DNA from: Fistulifera solaris
Taxonomy: Eukaryota > Bacillariophyta > Bacillariophyceae > Naviculales > Stauroneidaceae
Reading direction: 5' to 3'
Assembly: GCA_030295235.1 (NCBI GenBank)
Contig: AP026124.1
Coordinates: forward strand, 1,860,001 to 1,924,000
DNA: 64,000 nucleotides
Below are positions 30,200-43,117 of the stretch, one piece after another. The number at the start of each line of letters is the position of its first letter. The stretch's first letter is position 1. The position numbers and the translations under genes were made by a program. The notes below the pieces were generated by a model. That model saw nothing but the letters and a program-made list of their open reading frames with translations. It was not told the origin of the DNA and ran no database searches.

Positions 30200-31173
30200 A
30201 GCGCGCGTCAATCGATGATTGATGATATCAGCGTTCGAGAGAGACCAGGGTAACAGTGACGAGTACAAGGTACAAGGTACAACATCATCTTGTCGTCTTA
30301 TCACGCGAGAGAAAGAAGCGGTATCCACCAAATCATGTAGGAAAGAATCAAGCTTACGGATCGCAATCACTGCATAATTTCCTTTTCGAGGAAGAATGGA
30401 ATGTGAGTAACTAGATACAGGATGTTCCGCCGTTATGACTCGATCAATTCTCAATCAAGGAAGCAAACATTTGCGTTCTGACGAAAAGTCATGAGAATCA
30501 GCCTTAAGGACAGCGAGACGAGTGAATCGACTGGACCAGCAAAACGCCAGTGTGGGGTCAAACACTCGTACATTTTGTTCTTCCAAAGTGTCTGGGCGTT
30601 GCAGTTACGGGTTTCTATTTTGTGATCAACAGAGGTCCTGAACGCAATGATCTTTGGAGTCTATTCTTTTTTTTCCAGTCAAAGAGCTGCACGTACCAAA
30701 CCAATTGTGAAATCGAGAGAAGGGATCGTATTATCTATGAGTCAACTTTATACCGTCACTATTGGTGCACGCGATCCTTTTTTTTCATCTTTTTTTAAGG
30801 GAAGAGGCGTTGAAGCCTATTGCCACACCGAAGAGTCTTCACTTTTACTCTGACATCCGCTTGCAGATGGATTTTCATGGATCCTCTTATGCCATCTTAC
30901 CTGACTGCCCGATGTGGTTTGCAATGATGATGATTGGTTGTCAATTTCCGTCCGGGTGCCTACTCGCTAAGAGATAGTCATAGGGACCGGCGGTGCGACT
31001 CAACTCTTGTCCTGTCATCCGTCCGCTGGACGATGCGGTTTGTGACCCTCCGCATTATCTTGACCACGATGATGATGATGAGCCAAGAGCAATTGTTGTC
31101 ATAGTAGACCATTATTATTCGTTCTGTTCGTTATCTATCAAATACGATCGATTGATTAAATCTAGCCAGCATC
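30200..31173. other. Intergenic region upstream of SPT5
   Basis: About 1 kb with only weak open frames on both strands. A short GTACAAG repeat lies at 30263-30281. No RNA gene was recognised. Confidence 0.5.
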
Positions 31174-34100
31174 ATGAGCAAGAAATTCTTTCGACCAGTT
31201 TCGGAAAATTTTGAAGACTCCGATGATGACGATGATGAATCGGACCATTCGAATGACGAGGAATTGGTAGAGGGTGCCCCCAAGCGCAGTGTCAATGCGA
31301 ATCTCAGTGACGATGAAGATGACGACGACGAAGACGATGATGATGAGGAAGAAGAAGACGATGAGGAAGAGGAAGATAAAAATCAAAGGAAACGGAAAGC
31401 GTCTTCCGGAGGTGCCAGAGACAAGAAACGATCGAAAGCCATGTCCTTTTTTGAATTAGAAGCCGAAGCCAGCGACGATGATGACGACGATGATGATGGA
31501 TACACGGGAAAGAATAAAGATGACGAAAACATGGATGCCGAAGCGCAGGAATTGATTCGACAGCAAGATCGCCGTCGTGCGCAAGCGGGGCGATTTGGTG
31601 AACGGTCCGTGGCCGATATTGCTCGAGATCTCGAAGAACGCCACCGCATGCAGAACCGTACGGTGCACCGCTCTCGTATTTTGGATCATCCGTCGAGTGT
31701 ACTGCCTGCGAAGGGAGGGTCTCGACCGACCGCAATGCACCGAGTCTCACAGACGACAGCGGCCGATCTGGCGGAAGAAGCGCCGGAAATGTACACCAAT
31801 GCTGTTGCGCAACAAAGCCTAGTTCCTTCCGTCAAGGATCCGAGCTTCTGGATGGTATCCTGTGCAAACGGAAAGGAGCAGGAGCTTGTCATGCAGCTTA
31901 TGAATAAATGCGTCGCCATGGCCAGACAAGGCAACCCTCTGGGTATTACCGGCGCCATTGCGGCCCAGAGCAAGGGGAAAATTTACGTGGAGAGTTTCAG
32001 TGAACCCGCTGTCATGGAAGCAATACAAGGTGTGAGAGGTTTACTTCAATACACCATGCGCCTTGTACCGATCCAAGACATGACTACCGTTATGACAGTG
32101 GTTTCCAAGAAGAAACCGGTGAAAAAGAATGAATGGGTAAGAATGACACGTGGTCACTACAAAGGAGATTTAGCTTTGGTAAAAGATGTCAAGGAATCCG
32201 GACTCAAATGCATCATTCAATGCATCCCCCGTCTTGACCTTACTCTTTCGGATTTGCCGCCGGAAGAAGCACGTATTCGTCGCAAAACAATCCGTCCTCC
32301 GAAAAAGTTCTTCAATCCACAAGAGCTTGCATCCTTGGGACGACAGAGCCTACGTCGTCAGCGCTTTCCAGGTCTCGATGTGTACTGTGATTATTTCGAG
32401 GGAAACTTTTACCAGGATGGCTACTTACTCAAAGAGATGACGGTGGGATCTATGGTCAAGCCTTGTTCCGACGAAGATCCACCGACTTTGGAAGAGCTTC
32501 AGAGCTTTCAGCGCCGTAAGTCCAAGAAAGAGTCAGAATACGACGACTACGATGATGGTGAAGAGGAGAATGAGGGATCGAAAGTTGCTGCTTCTCTTCT
32601 GGACGAGTTATCTGATCTTCAGGACAAAACAGGTCTTGGAAGCAAGACCTCGGATGGTGGATTAATGATTGGTGATACCGTCGAAGTAATTGAGGGTGAT
32701 CTGATTGGTATGAGAGGAAAATTGATCAGTTTAGACGGGTCGACTGTCAAAATAAAACCACATGCTGCCAATATTGACCTGGGTGGCATGGACGAGGTTG
32801 AATTTTTGATCGGGCAGGTGCGAAAATACATCCCAGTCGGAGCGCACGTGAAGGTCACCGACGGTCGCTACGCAAATGAAACAGGAGTTGTTGTAGCTGT
32901 GGAAAAGTTGGATGGCGAGTCAGATTTCACCGCCGTTGTTTTGACGGATGTTACGAATAAAGAAGTATCGGTTCGCACTTCACAGTTGCGTGAATCAGCG
33001 GAAATCGCATCTGGTCAGGACAGACTGTCGGGCTATGAGCTTTATGATTTGGTCGTATTAAGTGGAGGTGGATCGGCAAATGAAGTCGGTGTAATTGTCA
33101 GAGTCGGAAGAGAAGATTTCACTGTCATTAACAACCATGGTCTGGCTCGTGAAGTACGACCTGAAGAGCTTCGAGGGAAACGAAACTCAACCTCTGTTCG
33201 TGCGGTGGCATTAGATGTCCAAGGGAATCAAATTAGGTGCGGAGATATAGTGAATGTCGCGGAAGGACCTCACAAGGGCAAAGCTGCTACCATCAAGCGC
33301 ATGAGCCGAGCTCAGCTCTTTTGCACTCACAGACACGATCGGAGCATGCTGGTATTTTTGTCGTCCGAAGTCGAAGCTGTGTTCTTTCGGGCTCTAGACA
33401 ACAGAGCAGAGGTTCTGGAATAGATGGGGGTGTAAGTCCCTTTGCTACGCCTCAGTCACAGTCAACACGAGGCCCTGTGGGCGGACGTGGTAACAAAGAT
33501 GATGGACTCATTGGGAAAACGGTTCGGGTGCAGGCAGGTCAGTGGAAAGGCTATATTGGCACTGTGGCTGATACTACAGCAACCCATGTGCAAGTAGAAT
33601 TGCACTCTCGCTTAAAGAAAGTTCTAGTTGTCCGGGAAAAAGTCATTGTTGTGGGTGACAAATTTGGCGCAACGTCTGCTGAATCCCAAGCAATAGATTC
33701 CATGGAATCGAACCATATTTCTCAAGCAATGGCAACACCTATGCACACTGTTGGCGGTGCCACACCTGCTCATGGCTTCGGGGGAGCGACACCTTCCCAC
33801 GAGTCAGGAGTGTCCGACGAAGTGTGGCGCCCTGGAGGAGCTGTCGATCAAGAAGCAATCAAGGACGACGGATGGGGTTCCTCCGCTGCGGACGGAGGCG
33901 TCTCTGACAGCTATCACGACAACGGGACAGTGCATTCAGATATACCGCGAGCCGATGGATGGGGCGCTCCAGCAAACACCGGATGGGGCGCTGCACCGTC
34001 CAATGCTCAAACAAGTGAATCGCAGCCAGCTATTTCACGAGCTCCAGTCAAACACGAGCAAGCAGATGATATGGAAGAGACTCCTGTTTGGTTTATGGAA

Positions 34101-34397
34101 CGAGTTTGGCTCAAGTTGAAGGGTTCTGATGCTATTGCAGTTATCAAAGACATTAATCCGGACAAGTCTGCACTGGTCGAGTTAGAAGATAAGAGTACTC
34201 GAACAATTAGATCAGGTGAGGCAATGATGGTTCCACCAGTAGAACATGACACTGTACTGGTGACGGGTGGCAACGAAATCGGTTTGGAAGGGTCGCTCGT
34301 ATGTATCGATGGAACTGATGCTATTCTCAAGATCATGAACGATCAATTTAAGATCATCGACTTTGTCCATCTGGTAAAAATATCTCCAGACAATTAG
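31174..34397 (+). CDS. SPT5: Transcription elongation factor SPT5 (DSIF large subunit)
   Basis: The acidic N-terminus (runs of Asp/Glu to about residue 75) is followed by the NGN domain (PSFWMVSCANGKEQELVMQL, GKIYVESFSEPAVMEAIQG) that pairs with SPT4. A series of KOW motifs follows: WVRMTRGHYKGDLALVKDV, VEVIEGDLIGMRGKLISLDG, HVKVTDGRYANETGVVVAVE, YDLVVLSGGGSANEVGVIV, DIVNVAEGPHKGKAATIKRM and TVRVQAGQWKGYIGTVAD. The C-terminal repeat region has GGATPAHGFGGATPSHES and GWGAP/GWGAA units, resembling the phosphorylated CTR. A last KOW-like region ends near FVHLVKISPDN. SPT5 clamps RNA polymerase II and controls pausing and processivity. One missing G in 33389-33391 must be bridged to join the KOW5 part to SRGSGIDGG. 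No intron was seen. Confidence 0.95.
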
Positions 34398-34549
34398 CAG
34401 ACGAAAAAGATTTATGAACTATAAGTATGCATCGATTCTCGTTACTCGTGTAAGCACCTATGCTTCTTTGACGCTCTTAGCAATTATCTTCTGCATCAAA
34501 AGAAAGTGATCGAAGTGTTCCCATATCTTGGTATGGGCGTACCAGTTGG

Positions 34550-36170
34550 TCAGCGAGTGCTCGTCCGTTCCGGCCCAAAAGTCCGAATCTTTCCGAACCG
34601 ATGCGTCCAAAATGCATCCGTTTGGACAGGTTCTCCAGCCGGTTGGATGCTCAATGCTAGACTACCCCTACGAACATTGGCGCAGCGAAAGTATACGCAC
34701 CGTTCTGACTCCAGGAAATCCTGAAGTGGGGACGTGCTCCCTTCCTCCACGTCACCGGTGACTGACTTGGCAACTGTGAATAAGGATCGCGAATGATGAG
34801 CGCTAGGAGCGGCAGTTGTCTTTTTCTTGGTCCACTGAATGTTGTGTGTCGAATCGGTAAAGGCTATGGCGCGGAAATGTGTCAGCACTTCTTCCGATTT
34901 GTCCAGTAGATAGCGAGCCATGTGACCACCGGAAGCCGAATGAGATACGACGTAAAGACCGGTCGCGTGCAAACAATCCTTCATTTTTTGATAGTAATAA
35001 TCCATGGATTTCGTGAAGGTAACAAAACCATTCGTATCACCGTGCACATTCGGATCCAATACAATCACGTGAATGCCTCGAGCTGCTGCTTCCCTGACTA
35101 GGGGAATGGCTGTTGCTGATTCCAGTCCTGAGCACATCAGATGCCTTCGCGAGAAAATACCCGCCCTTACCTTGCCTCGACCGGTTGCAATTAATAGTGT
35201 GGGACGCTCTCGTTCCTCCGCACCCAAAGTACTCTCCTCTTTTGACACTGCATGTCCTCTGCTAACCATCATGCGAATATCCTCTTTCTGACCACTTGTC
35301 GATACTGTCTCTACTGTGAGCCATTCGAGGTCCCCTTCTTGACACATGCAATCCTGTGCGTACTCCTGACACAACCGAGTCACTTCTTCGTACATGTCTC
35401 CGTCAGCACAAAACTGTTTGCGATTTGCTTCAGTGATGAGGATCCCACTGGGGATATGGAAAAGCCGCTGCACGCATTCATGGCATGGAAGTTTGTCACG
35501 AAAAATCACAAGGATGTCTTCTCCGTCATTGTTGGACGAGGTTTGCGAACCAATAGGCTCCGACGTACAGCATGGATCGCTCGGTTGATCTGCAGCGGCT
35601 GTCACGGCCGCAGCAGGGATCTCTTCCTTGTGTCGATCACAAGGGACTAGCCTGTATTCCAAATTCAAAGCCTTCAATCCTTCTTTTCCGTGTAAAAGAC
35701 GGATACGCTCCGTTTGATCCTTTCTCTTTTGATGATGCTCCTCCACCGATTGGCACCCATACAGCAGTACAGCATCTTTCTTTTGAGGAACATGCTGCTT
35801 TTCGTGATGGTTTCTATAGTGAGGATGATGGCGTTGAAACAGAAAATCTTCGACGGTTTTGAAGAAATGTAAAAGCGTTTCCTTTGGTCGGTTTGACCAA
35901 AGAATTATGTTGCCGGTCATCCGTGACCTCATCGTTGTCGTTTGACGAAGGTGGTGGTTCCTCATCTACAGTTGCCATGTTTCTTTCATTCTGCGATGCT
36001 ATTTGTTCGTCTCTTCTTAAAAGACCATCTTTGTTGGGTATGAATTGATCATCATGGAGCGAGACAGTTGGTTCTCGTTCGTGATGAAAGAAATGCATTC
36101 GTTGGAGGCCTCCGTGCCAGGAATTTGCTCTCCGACGGTGCCTTTCCTTCCGTTGCAATGGAGGAGACAT
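34550..36170 (-). CDS. Arb2-domain protein (FAM172-like alpha/beta-hydrolase fold)
   Basis: The C-terminal half carries the Arb2 domain: TLLIATGRGKVRAGIFSRRH, LVREAAARGIHVIVLDPNVH and the serine-containing turn YVVSHSASGGHMARYLL, then FRAIAFTDSTHN. Arb2 in fission yeast belongs to an Argonaute chaperone complex; animal FAM172A relatives link to small-RNA and splicing functions. The preceding region has a cysteine pair (PCHECVQRLF) and a CMCQEG motif of unknown meaning. The N-terminal 100 residues (MSPPLQRKERHRRR...) lie in another frame and join if one A is removed from the run 35871-35874, giving KGNALHFFKTVEDF. The gene converges on SPT5, stops 152 bp apart. Enzyme activity cannot be judged from the sequence. 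Confidence 0.8.
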
Positions 36171-37354
36171 GGCATGTTTGGTTAAAAATTTTCTATCCGA
36201 CGACGATGGCGCTTCGGAGATGATAGCGAGGGTATTTCATGAGGCGTCGGCTGTTCCGCGAACATTTTCGATTCGACTCTGGCCCCGGAATTGGTTATTT
36301 CACCCGTGTTTCCATTCTCGTGACGTTGACCAGCAGCGGCTTTGTGATGAAGCAAGCGCATGATTGCAAAGCTCCTCTATTGCTTATTTCAAAGATAAAA
36401 AATGGTCCAGATAAGTCTCTTGGCGCTGTGGTTGTTGCTCATTCATTCACATCCACAGCAACGAAAACGTCGAGAAAACCGAAGCCCTGCATCAATTATT
36501 TCGGCGTATTCGGGTCAGTCACGAGTTTCGAGTACCGCAAGCGGGAATCTCTTGTAAAAAGAGGACCGGTACCGGTAGTGGTGAGGTTTCAGGCTATTGT
36601 TCCGATAAACTATTTCAGTTTTGGCAATTACTGACTACCAGGTACAATATTCATAAAATTGTAGTAACAAACCAAAAAGGCACATTTCATCGGATCTATA
36701 AGTATCGTTGTTGTTATTCCGCGGTTTTGGAACCGCTCAAAGACTCTGTCAACAGCGGCATCGGTAGTATGAAAACATCAAATCCCCAGATTTTCTGTGC
36801 ACCTGAAGACACCACTCGCCCAGATTTAAAGCACCACTACCCCAGATTTTCTGTGTGTGTGATATGAGCTCGTCCCCAGATTTCTGTGCACGTGAAGAAA
36901 AAATGGCTAGAATTTGTTAACTTACATCCTATCCCTACAAGAGAACCGAATCCCTAATACAAGTTGGAGAAACACAACTGACCCATTGGAAGTGGACGTG
37001 GACAGTGGATTAGATTAAATCCACCGACTGCCAGCTCCTAGTCACCTGAAAACAATACCCTCCCAGATTTTCTGTGACCTTGAGATTACAACATCCCCAG
37101 ATTTTCTGAGGACGTGAAGACAACAAATACCCAGATTTTCTGTGGACGTATTTTTGATTTCCTTTTCATTGGCGTCCGTCATCGTGTCCGTCTCGTCTGT
37201 ATTTTTGGTACCAGTAGCGCACTTCGAGGTTGCTCCTCCCTCCACTCAAAAAAAGTTCTTGAGATTTCTTAATTGTTATCGTGGTACGCGTATTTGTTTT
37301 CCATCCATTACTCGATCACTTTTTGTTACCATTCACAACTCTTCTTTCGTGAAA
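36171..37354. other. Intergenic region with the second palindromic array
   Basis: A divergent region of about 1.2 kb between the Arb2-domain gene and MTR4. It contains an ACCGGTACCGGT cluster at 36567-36578 and the family-A array described separately. Open frames at 36169-36634 have no recognisable content. Confidence 0.55.
36784..37146. repeat. Second array of palindromic repeat family A, inverse orientation
   Basis: Six clear cores and one fragment of CCCCAGATTTTCTGTG lie near 36784, 36819 (fragment), 36840, 36874, 37062, 37095 and 37130. Most are followed by (G/C)ACGTGAAGAC. Read on the other strand this is GTCTTCACGT followed by CACAGAAAATCTGGG, the same unit as in the array at 6.2-6.8 kb. 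The array ends about 210 bp before the MTR4 start codon. Confidence 0.85.
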
Positions 37355-40300
37355 ATGGCGGACGAGTTAGAGGATTTGTTCGGTGCGTTTGATGGCGAAA
37401 ACGATAATGCGTCGAGCCATGAGCAGGAACCGGATTTGAAGAAGCTTCGCGTCGCTCAAGAGCATGCGAACGAAAATACTGATACGGAAAAACAAAAATC
37501 ATCATCCAACTTTGCTTCCATCATGGCGCAGCCGATTGTATCACATCTGTCTTCAACATCTAATATTGCAAAACCTGCGGCTTCTGGGGCAGCCAAGGTT
37601 ACCGAAACCGAAGGAGAAACGAAACGAGAAATCGCTACAGGTACCTCACACGATAAATCAGTACGATCGTACTCGGCATATCCCAAAAATTTACCTCCTG
37701 GGCACGAATTACCCAAAGTAGAACCACCGAAAGAACCGGCAAAAACCTATTCCTTCGAACTCGATCCCTTCCAGGCACAAGCCGTTGGTTACATTGATAA
37801 AGAGGAATCCGTCCTCGTCGCTGCACACACATCCGCCGGTAAAACGGCAGTGGCCGAATATGCCGTCGCCAAGAGTTTGAAACAGGGACAACGAGTCGTT
37901 TACACGTCTCCCATAAAAGCGTTGTCGAATCAAAAGTTTCGTGACTTGCAGGAAGAGTTTTCCGACGTAGGGCTCATGACGGGTGACATCACCATCAATC
38001 CGACCGCCACGGCACTGGTCATGACGACCGAAATTTTGCGATCCATGCTGTATCGAGGGAGTGAACTGATGCGCGAAGTTGCGTGGGTGATTTATGATGA
38101 AGTGCATTACATGCGTGATTCAGAGCGCGGTGTCGTGTGGGAAGAATCCATTATTCTTTTGCCCCACCGCGTGCGGTTCGTCTTTTGTCCGCCACCATTC
38201 CCAATGCGAGCCAGTTTGCGGAATGGATCGCGGCAATCCATCATCAGCCGTGTCATGTAGTGTATACCAATTATCGCCCCACGCCTCTGCAACATTACAT
38301 TTTTCCTTCCGGTGGTGAAGGCCTTCATTTGGTCGTCGACGATAAAGGTGCGTTCCGGCAGGCCAATTTTCAAAAAGCAATGGCCTCGTTGCAATCGGGG
38401 TCCGTGAATGTGGCGGCTGCAGAGGCTATGTTAAATTCGGGAAATGGAAAGAAGAACAATAAGAGGAATGGCGGCAAAAAAGGCAGTGGGACCTTTCATG
38501 ATCTTAAGCGAATCGTAAAACTCGTCATGGAACGGAATTTGAATCCTGTCATTGTCTTCTCTTTCTCGAAAAAAGACTGTGAAAAGTTTGCCCTGGCGCT
38601 CAAGGAAGAGGAATACAATGACGATGTTGAAAAGACTTGATCTCGCGAGTATATCACAATGCGATTGACTCACTCAGCGAGGACGACCAGAAACTTCCCC
38701 AAGTGCAAGCTCTGTTGCCCTTACTGAAGAAAGGCATTGGTATTCATCACGGTGGTCTACTGCCGATTCTGAAGGAGATTGTGGAGATTTTGTTTTCCGA
38801 AGGTCTGATTAAGATTCTTTTGCAACCGAAACATTTGCAATCGGTATTAACATGCCCGCCAAGACTGTCGTCTTTACTAACACGCGCAAATGGGACGGTA
38901 AAGACATGCGATGGCTCACAAGTGGAGAATACATTCAAATGTCGGGTCGAGCAGGCCGTCGTGGGAAAGACGACCGCGGCATCGTCATACAAATGCTCGA
39001 TGAGAAGATGGAACCGGCAGTTTGTAAATCCATTCTGTATGGAGACCCTGATCCTCTCAACTCGAGTTATAGGATCTCGTACAATATGTTGCTGAACTTG
39101 ATGAGAGTTGAAGATGTGGACCCAGAATATCTATTGCGCGCATCGTTTCATCAGTTTCAACGTGAACAGGACGCACCCGCTCTTCTGTCTCAAGCCGAGG
39201 AACTGGAGCAAGAGGCCGAGAATATAACTGTCGGCGATAATGATGATGAAAATAGATTAGCTAGCGAGTACTTCAACATGGAGCATCAGCTATTTCTGAC
39301 GAGGCAAAGTATAACCAAAACAATCCAGAATCCGGACTATATTTGGAAGTTTCTCAATACTCCTGGGCGCATGTTAGATGTCTCTATCGACGGCGATTTT
39401 TATGGTTGGGGCGTTCTCGTATCGTCGTCGAGCAAGCGAATCCCTGGTACACCTCATCAACAGTATGCCCTCGATGTTCTACTAGGATGCATGGATCGTC
39501 AGTTCGACACAGATATTTCAAAACGGAAGGGAGCAGACGAGGACGCTGAGAACGTTTCTTTGCTTTGGAGGGGGAATCCTGTCACTTGTCGTCCGGTGAC
39601 GGCTGCCGATAAGGAAGACCTTGTCAAGAAGAAGCTAATATCCATGCGCGTCTTTACTGTCGGATTACAGCAACTCCAGAGACTGTCTGCCATTCGTATT
39701 CACGTCCCACAGAATGTTCAGCTTCCCGAGGCACGAAACAAGGTCGCCAAGGCCGTTGAAGAAGTTATGAAGCGGTTTCCTGAAGGCATACCTTTGTTAG
39801 ATGCTGTGGAAGATTTGGGAATTAAGGACGATGCGTTTCAAGCGCACCTCAAGCGAGCAGAGACTTTGTCGGCGCTCATGTCCAAACACGCTCTAGCGAC
39901 CGATTTCGATGAAGCGAAGCGCACTGTGCTCATCAGAACCTACGAGAAGAAGCTGGACATTCAGAGACAAGCAAAAGCGTATCGTGACGAAGCACGAGGC
40001 TTTCAAACCATGGCAATGAAGGACGATTTGAAACGCATGAAAAGAGTGCTAAAGAAGCTTGGACATGTTGACGCCTCAGGAGTAATTCAAACAAAAGGAA
40101 GAGCAGCATGCGAGATAAATACAGCCAACGAGCTTGTCGTCGTGGAAATGATTTTTGCTGGAGTATTTAACGACTTGTCACCCGAGCAGTGTGTTTCCTT
40201 GCTATCCTGCCTCACGTTTTCTGAACCATCAAAAGACGAGGGGGACCCGGCCCAAGGCTTGAAGAGCTTCCTATCCAACCCCTTTTACAAACTACAAGAA

Positions 40301-40850
40301 ATTGCAAGAACTGTGGTCCGCGTAGAAGCTTCCTGTGGTATTGAAGTTGACGAAGATGAGTTTGTCGATCAATTTAACCCGGGGATGTAAGTAGTCGGTG
40401 CAAATGCCTCGTTCTTGTGTGATGATTATTGTTTTCTGTCGTTCCTTTCGAATTGTTGGAGCCGCGGTTTTGTACTGGAGCTCGCAAGGAGAAGCCGGGA
40501 ACGATCCTATATTTATGAGGAATATAAAGCGACCATACTCTCTGAGCACTCAAAAGGGTTTTGCTATACGTTTGCTTCGACGCTGCTTCCGTACTCACTT
40601 GATTTTCTTCAAATACAGGATGGAAGCCGTGTTCGCGTGGTGCAAGGGGGTGAAATTTGTTGAAGTGCAAAAACTTACCGAGTCCTTTGAGGGAACCACG
40701 ATCCGAACCCTTCGTCGGGTGGAAGAACTTGTTCGACAAATCGCAGTTGCGGCAAAATCGATAGGTAACTATGAGCTTCAGTCCAAGTTTGAGAAGGGAA
40801 GTGAACTTGTCAAGCGCGATATCGTATTTTGCAGTTCATTGTACCTTTAA
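37355..40850 (+). CDS. MTR4: MTR4-type exosome RNA helicase
   Basis: The gene starts at ATG 37355 ([12 protein letters not shown]). Ski2-like helicase motifs are all present: Q-motif region [16 protein letters not shown], Walker [46 protein letters not shown] in [21 protein letters not shown] and [10 protein letters not shown]. The arch/KOW region and a DSHCT-type C-terminus follow. The final exon ends with the MTR4-typical [17 protein letters not shown] and [13 protein letters not shown] 232-bp intron (40387-40618, GTAAGT...ACAG) precedes that exon. Three missing bases must be bridged: T run 38183-38186 (restoring FLSATIPN), A run 38630-38633 and T run 38818-38821 (restoring [14 protein letters not shown]). 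MTR4 unwinds nuclear RNA for the exosome. The N-terminus and arch favour MTR4 over SKI2. Confidence 0.95.
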
Positions 40851-41015
40851 TTATAGCTGCTTACATGATAAACCCTTTCTTTGTGCTTCTATGACGTAGC
40901 TTGATTACATTCAAAAACCTTTTTTTGAACTTTGGCTTAGTTTTGCAAAGATCATAGTTGGATCCATTTCCAAGTTTCCAGACACCATTGACACACTACC
41001 AGTCCTTCTGCATTT

Positions 41016-43117
41016 CTATTGTTTTTGCAATCGCCCTGGTCGTTTAATAGCGGCATCAATCAATGCGGAGTTGTGTGTTATTCCTATAACTGCAATCCCA
41101 CCTTCATGTTGACTATTGCCATTAACACCATCCATCTCTGTAAGGAGCGTTGCAAGTACACGATCAAGCGTTCCTTCCGTAGTCGGATCGTTTCCACGAA
41201 CTGCCGCAATATTTTCGATACCTTCGAGAAGAAGGATACACGGCGATGCTTTCCTTGCGCTGTCAAAAAGTCTCTGAACTGCTCGTTCGGATCCACCGAC
41301 TTCTTTGTGAATCAATGATGTACAACTCACATCAAGTATCTTGATCGTCGGCAAAGAGAAACAGCATACTGACCGCAGTCCATTGCAATGCGTGTTTTGC
41401 CACTGCCCGATTCTCCGGTTAACAGCGCCCCGCCAACAACAACTTTCGATGTGAATGTACTGGATCCGACAAGCAACTTTGTTAGTTCCTTTGCTCGACA
41501 CATTGGTATGACAATAGACTCCACCAAAACTTTCCAAGCTAACTTGGAAATATCCCCTTCATAGAGAACGAAAAGCGCTCACTTGAAGTGTTGGTAAAAT
41601 CTCGGGCAGTCAAGACACGCATGTCAACAGAGTCGGCGAGAACTCCAGATTGAACCGACAAAGGAGCAAAAGTGTTCAATCTATTTTTCAGGGAATCGAA
41701 GAATAGCCGAGCAGAAATGTCCCTCATTCCCTGGTTCGACAAATCTTCGAGAGCCTGTCGGCAACACAACACGAGCTCAGCGTAGTTCTTTCCCAAAGTG
41801 GCTTCCACCAAATCATCGAGAATTCGTTCTCGATTTTCGTCCCGCATTGAGACATCATCCTCTACAATGGGTACAAATGAAATCAAAAGCTGTTTGCGCT
41901 CTATTTCGTTGGGAGGTTCCAGATGATGAACGCAATCAAATCTGTTGTAGAGGACATCGGTCTTTCTTGTGGACGTGCATAGAACAAAAATGTTGCTTCC
42001 TCGCTCGGGACGCACTCTCATCATATCTAGGACGCTGAGAAAAGTTGCTGTGGATCGCCTTAATAGCGCACTGAGGTTTCCAGTTGAAGATGCCGACTCT
42101 TTCGTCGACGCTTCCATAAGTATATGATCCAGACCATCCAATACAATCACCACGGGCGTAATGGAAACGCGAGCAGCGTGAAACATAGCAACAACAGTGT
42201 CTTCCGCTTCTCCCACCGCACTTCCTAGAATATCCAGTGGCAAACGAGGACGTATTACTGCAGTCATTGTGAGCTTCTTGTTATTGCAGAAAGATGTGGC
42301 GTATATCTAGAAATTTACCTTGAGAGGACGTTTCTTTCGCCAAAGACGAAATCTGATCGCACAAATGAGTTTTTCCTGATCCCTCTGAACCCACCACCAG
42401 AAGTGTAGTAAATGACGCTGTGACTGTTTCCCTCGCCTCTTGCATGAAGCAACGGACGGCATCAAGAACTCCGTCGGCAGAAGTTACCGCTGGACTCAAC
42501 CTCGAGCACCCTCCCTCCGACCGATTTCTGCTTTCCGTGACCTTTGCTTCGCTAAATGTAAACCATTGCTGCGTTACTGCAGCGTTCTGGCGGTGACAGA
42601 TTGCCACAACTTCTTGAAAATCAACTCGATGCAAGAGATTATATCTGTGGAGACAATGAGTTGTCGACTCGATACAATGGTCGAAGGACTTGTCGTTTGG
42701 ATCGGCACTGTAGTATATTCGATCCAGAGCCACTGTCATTTTTCGCAAACCAGTAGTTTCCAGTGCATGTTGTATTTGATACGCCGAACACAAGGATTCT
42801 TTATTGTAAGTCCAAGCAGTCGGGACCGCCATCTTTGACAATTCGATGAATTCCACATAATCGTCTGCCAATTTTGTTTCGTATTGCATCATCTGATCCC
42901 GACATTTTGCCATGAGTTCTTCCAACTCTAAGAATTCTTGTGCTACAAATGAATTCACATCCCACCAATTGTGACGCGAATAACAGATCCGCAGTGCTTC
43001 CAACAAGTCAATGAGGGTCATCCGCGTCGCATCCACGTAAAATCCGCACAGATCGAGGAGAGCCAGAATTGTGTCGTCATTGTGGTTTTCTCTCTTTCTC
43101 GCTTTTCGCTTTCCCAT
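41016..43117 (-). CDS. Protein with two AAA+ ATPase domains, C-terminus uncertain
   Basis: An alpha-helical N-terminus of about 190 residues that I do not recognise is followed by AAA domain 1 (Walker A LLVVGSEGSGKTHLCDQ, Walker B TPVVIVLDGLDHIL) and AAA domain 2 (Walker A GALLTGESGSGKTRIAMD, ILLLEGIENIAAVRG, RVLATLLTEMDGV, RPGRL). The tandem layout resembles the NSF, PEX1 and PEX6 group. The first Walker B has Asp-Gly instead of Asp-Glu and the second Glu-Gly, so the catalytic Glu may be absent in both. A 61-bp intron is at 42258-42318. Missing bases are inferred in 41572-41575 and 41353-41355, and perhaps 41022-41026, which would move the stop to 40996. The second lid subdomain is not found before MTR4 begins on the other strand. 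Confidence 0.75.

Noticed and set aside
30550-30977. Overlapping small + strand open frames upstream of SPT5
   Set aside because: T-rich, low-complexity translations with no conserved motif and no consistent splice structure.
34504-34761. Small + strand open frames downstream of SPT5
   Set aside because: They overlap the C-terminus of the Arb2-domain gene on the other strand and show no protein features.
37355-40386. MTR4 as a pseudogene with three frameshifts
   Set aside because: All helicase motifs and flanking conserved residues are intact and each break is a homopolymer one base short. Selection has clearly kept the protein.
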